Shown one piece after another: positions 63,800 through 64,000 of a stretch of 64,000 nt of DNA. The stretch comes from Alphaproteobacteria bacterium. GTDB taxonomy: Bacteria > Pseudomonadota > Alphaproteobacteria > UBA8366. The DNA lies in assembly GCA_021774335.1 (NCBI GenBank), contig JAJFJD010000046.1:278109-342108 (forward strand), given 5' to 3'. Position 1 is the stretch's first letter. Each line of letters opens with the position of its first letter. Below the pieces are notes generated by a model, which worked only from the letters and a program-made list of their open reading frames with translations, ran no database searches and was not told the DNA's origin. Made by a program: the position numbers and the translations under genes.

Positions 63800-64000
63800 T
63801 TAGTGATTGCGCAGGTGGAAAACCGCTTGTGCGGCCATCAAGTTAGCGCAGCTGCCCGTGGCAGAGAACCGCACCGGATTACCGCTCGAATCCAAGGCAA
63901 TGGCCCGTTCCACGGCAATACCGAGATTGCCGCACAGGGCGAGGAAATCACGGATCGTGCAGAGATGGATGTTGGGCGTCTCGTACCAGTGATCCGGCAG
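63800..64000 (-). CDS. metW: Methionine biosynthesis protein MetW, C-terminal fragment
   Basis: Reading the minus strand into the window gives LPDHWYETPNIHLCTIRDFLALCGNLG, the well-known C-terminal motif of MetW, and a stop at 63802-63800. Only the last 66 residues lie here; metX would be expected just upstream outside the window. Not in the ORF track because it is cut by the edge. Convergent with the MscS gene. Confidence 0.85.
   Translation of the reverse strand: MPDHWYETPNIHLCTIRDFLALCGNLGIAVERAIALDSSGNPVRFSATGSCANLMAAQAVFHLRNH

Overview
The window looks like chromosome of a free-living alphaproteobacterium, GC-rich (roughly 60-65%) and dense in genes. Evidence for the group: the SRP RNA-dnaX-ybaB-recR block, the rpmH-rnpA-yidD-yidC-engB-argB block, a CycM-type membrane cytochrome c, a DapD/DapE succinylase lysine branch, RmuC, a TAXI-TRAP transporter and a stand-alone PheA. 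A Rhodospirillales-like lineage fits best, but I cannot name a genus from sequence alone. There is no IS element, integrase, prophage or CRISPR array.

Layout. 1-6.4 kb: a peptide/microcin C-type ABC uptake pair (yejB partial, yejA), hisN-type phosphatase, CycM cytochrome, kdsB, pheA and nudC. 6.5-9.4 kb: SRP RNA, dnaX, ybaB, recR. 9.4-15.1 kb: a DUF4139 exported protein, rmuC, def-fmt-truA, a membrane protein. 15.1-17.8 kb: dapE, dapD, a HAD nucleotidase. 18-19.7 kb: a PAS-GAF-GGDEF diguanylate cyclase. 19.7-24 kb: argB, engB, yidC, yidD, rnpA and rpmH (all minus) behind a near-consensus rpmH promoter. 24-30 kb: a TVP38/DedA-like membrane protein, an orphan histidine kinase, panB-panC, gpt, and a lipoprotein with an OmpA-like end. 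30.3 kb: tRNA-Arg(ACG). 30.5-36.2 kb: two closely related HBM-type chemoreceptors flanking an exported NHL beta-propeller protein.

36.6-43.5 kb is an accessory catabolic cluster: TauE-type exporter, class II aldolase/decarboxylase-like enzyme, BASS-type transporter, a small EthD-like barrel protein, an extradiol-type VOC dioxygenase with an intact metal triad, ring-hydroxylating dioxygenase alpha and beta, and an SDR. Together these could oxidise, dehydrogenate, ring-cleave and decarboxylate an aromatic acid, but no ferredoxin or reductase is present and the substrate is unknown. 43.6-51.9 kb holds uptake systems: an ABC importer of the family annotated for 2-aminoethylphosphonate (binding protein, ATPase, fused permease), and a TAXI-TRAP pair (minus) divergent from an unusual class I/II aminotransferase.

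51.9-64 kb: a GT39-like membrane glycosyltransferase, a degenerate staphylococcal-nuclease-like protein, a small lipoprotein, a 3-hydroxyacyl-CoA dehydrogenase, a three-gene Gld-type ABC-2 system, a leaderless BtuF-like protein, a large MscS-family channel, and the 3' end of metW.

The most interesting parts are the unassigned aromatic-acid cluster (including a Rieske oxygenase with compressed active-site spacing), the chemoreceptor/NHL module, and the paired AEP-like and TAXI uptake systems with their regulatory sequences. I did not find a clear candidate for a wholly new defence or mobile system. Protein-family calls come from motifs and recall, not from searches.
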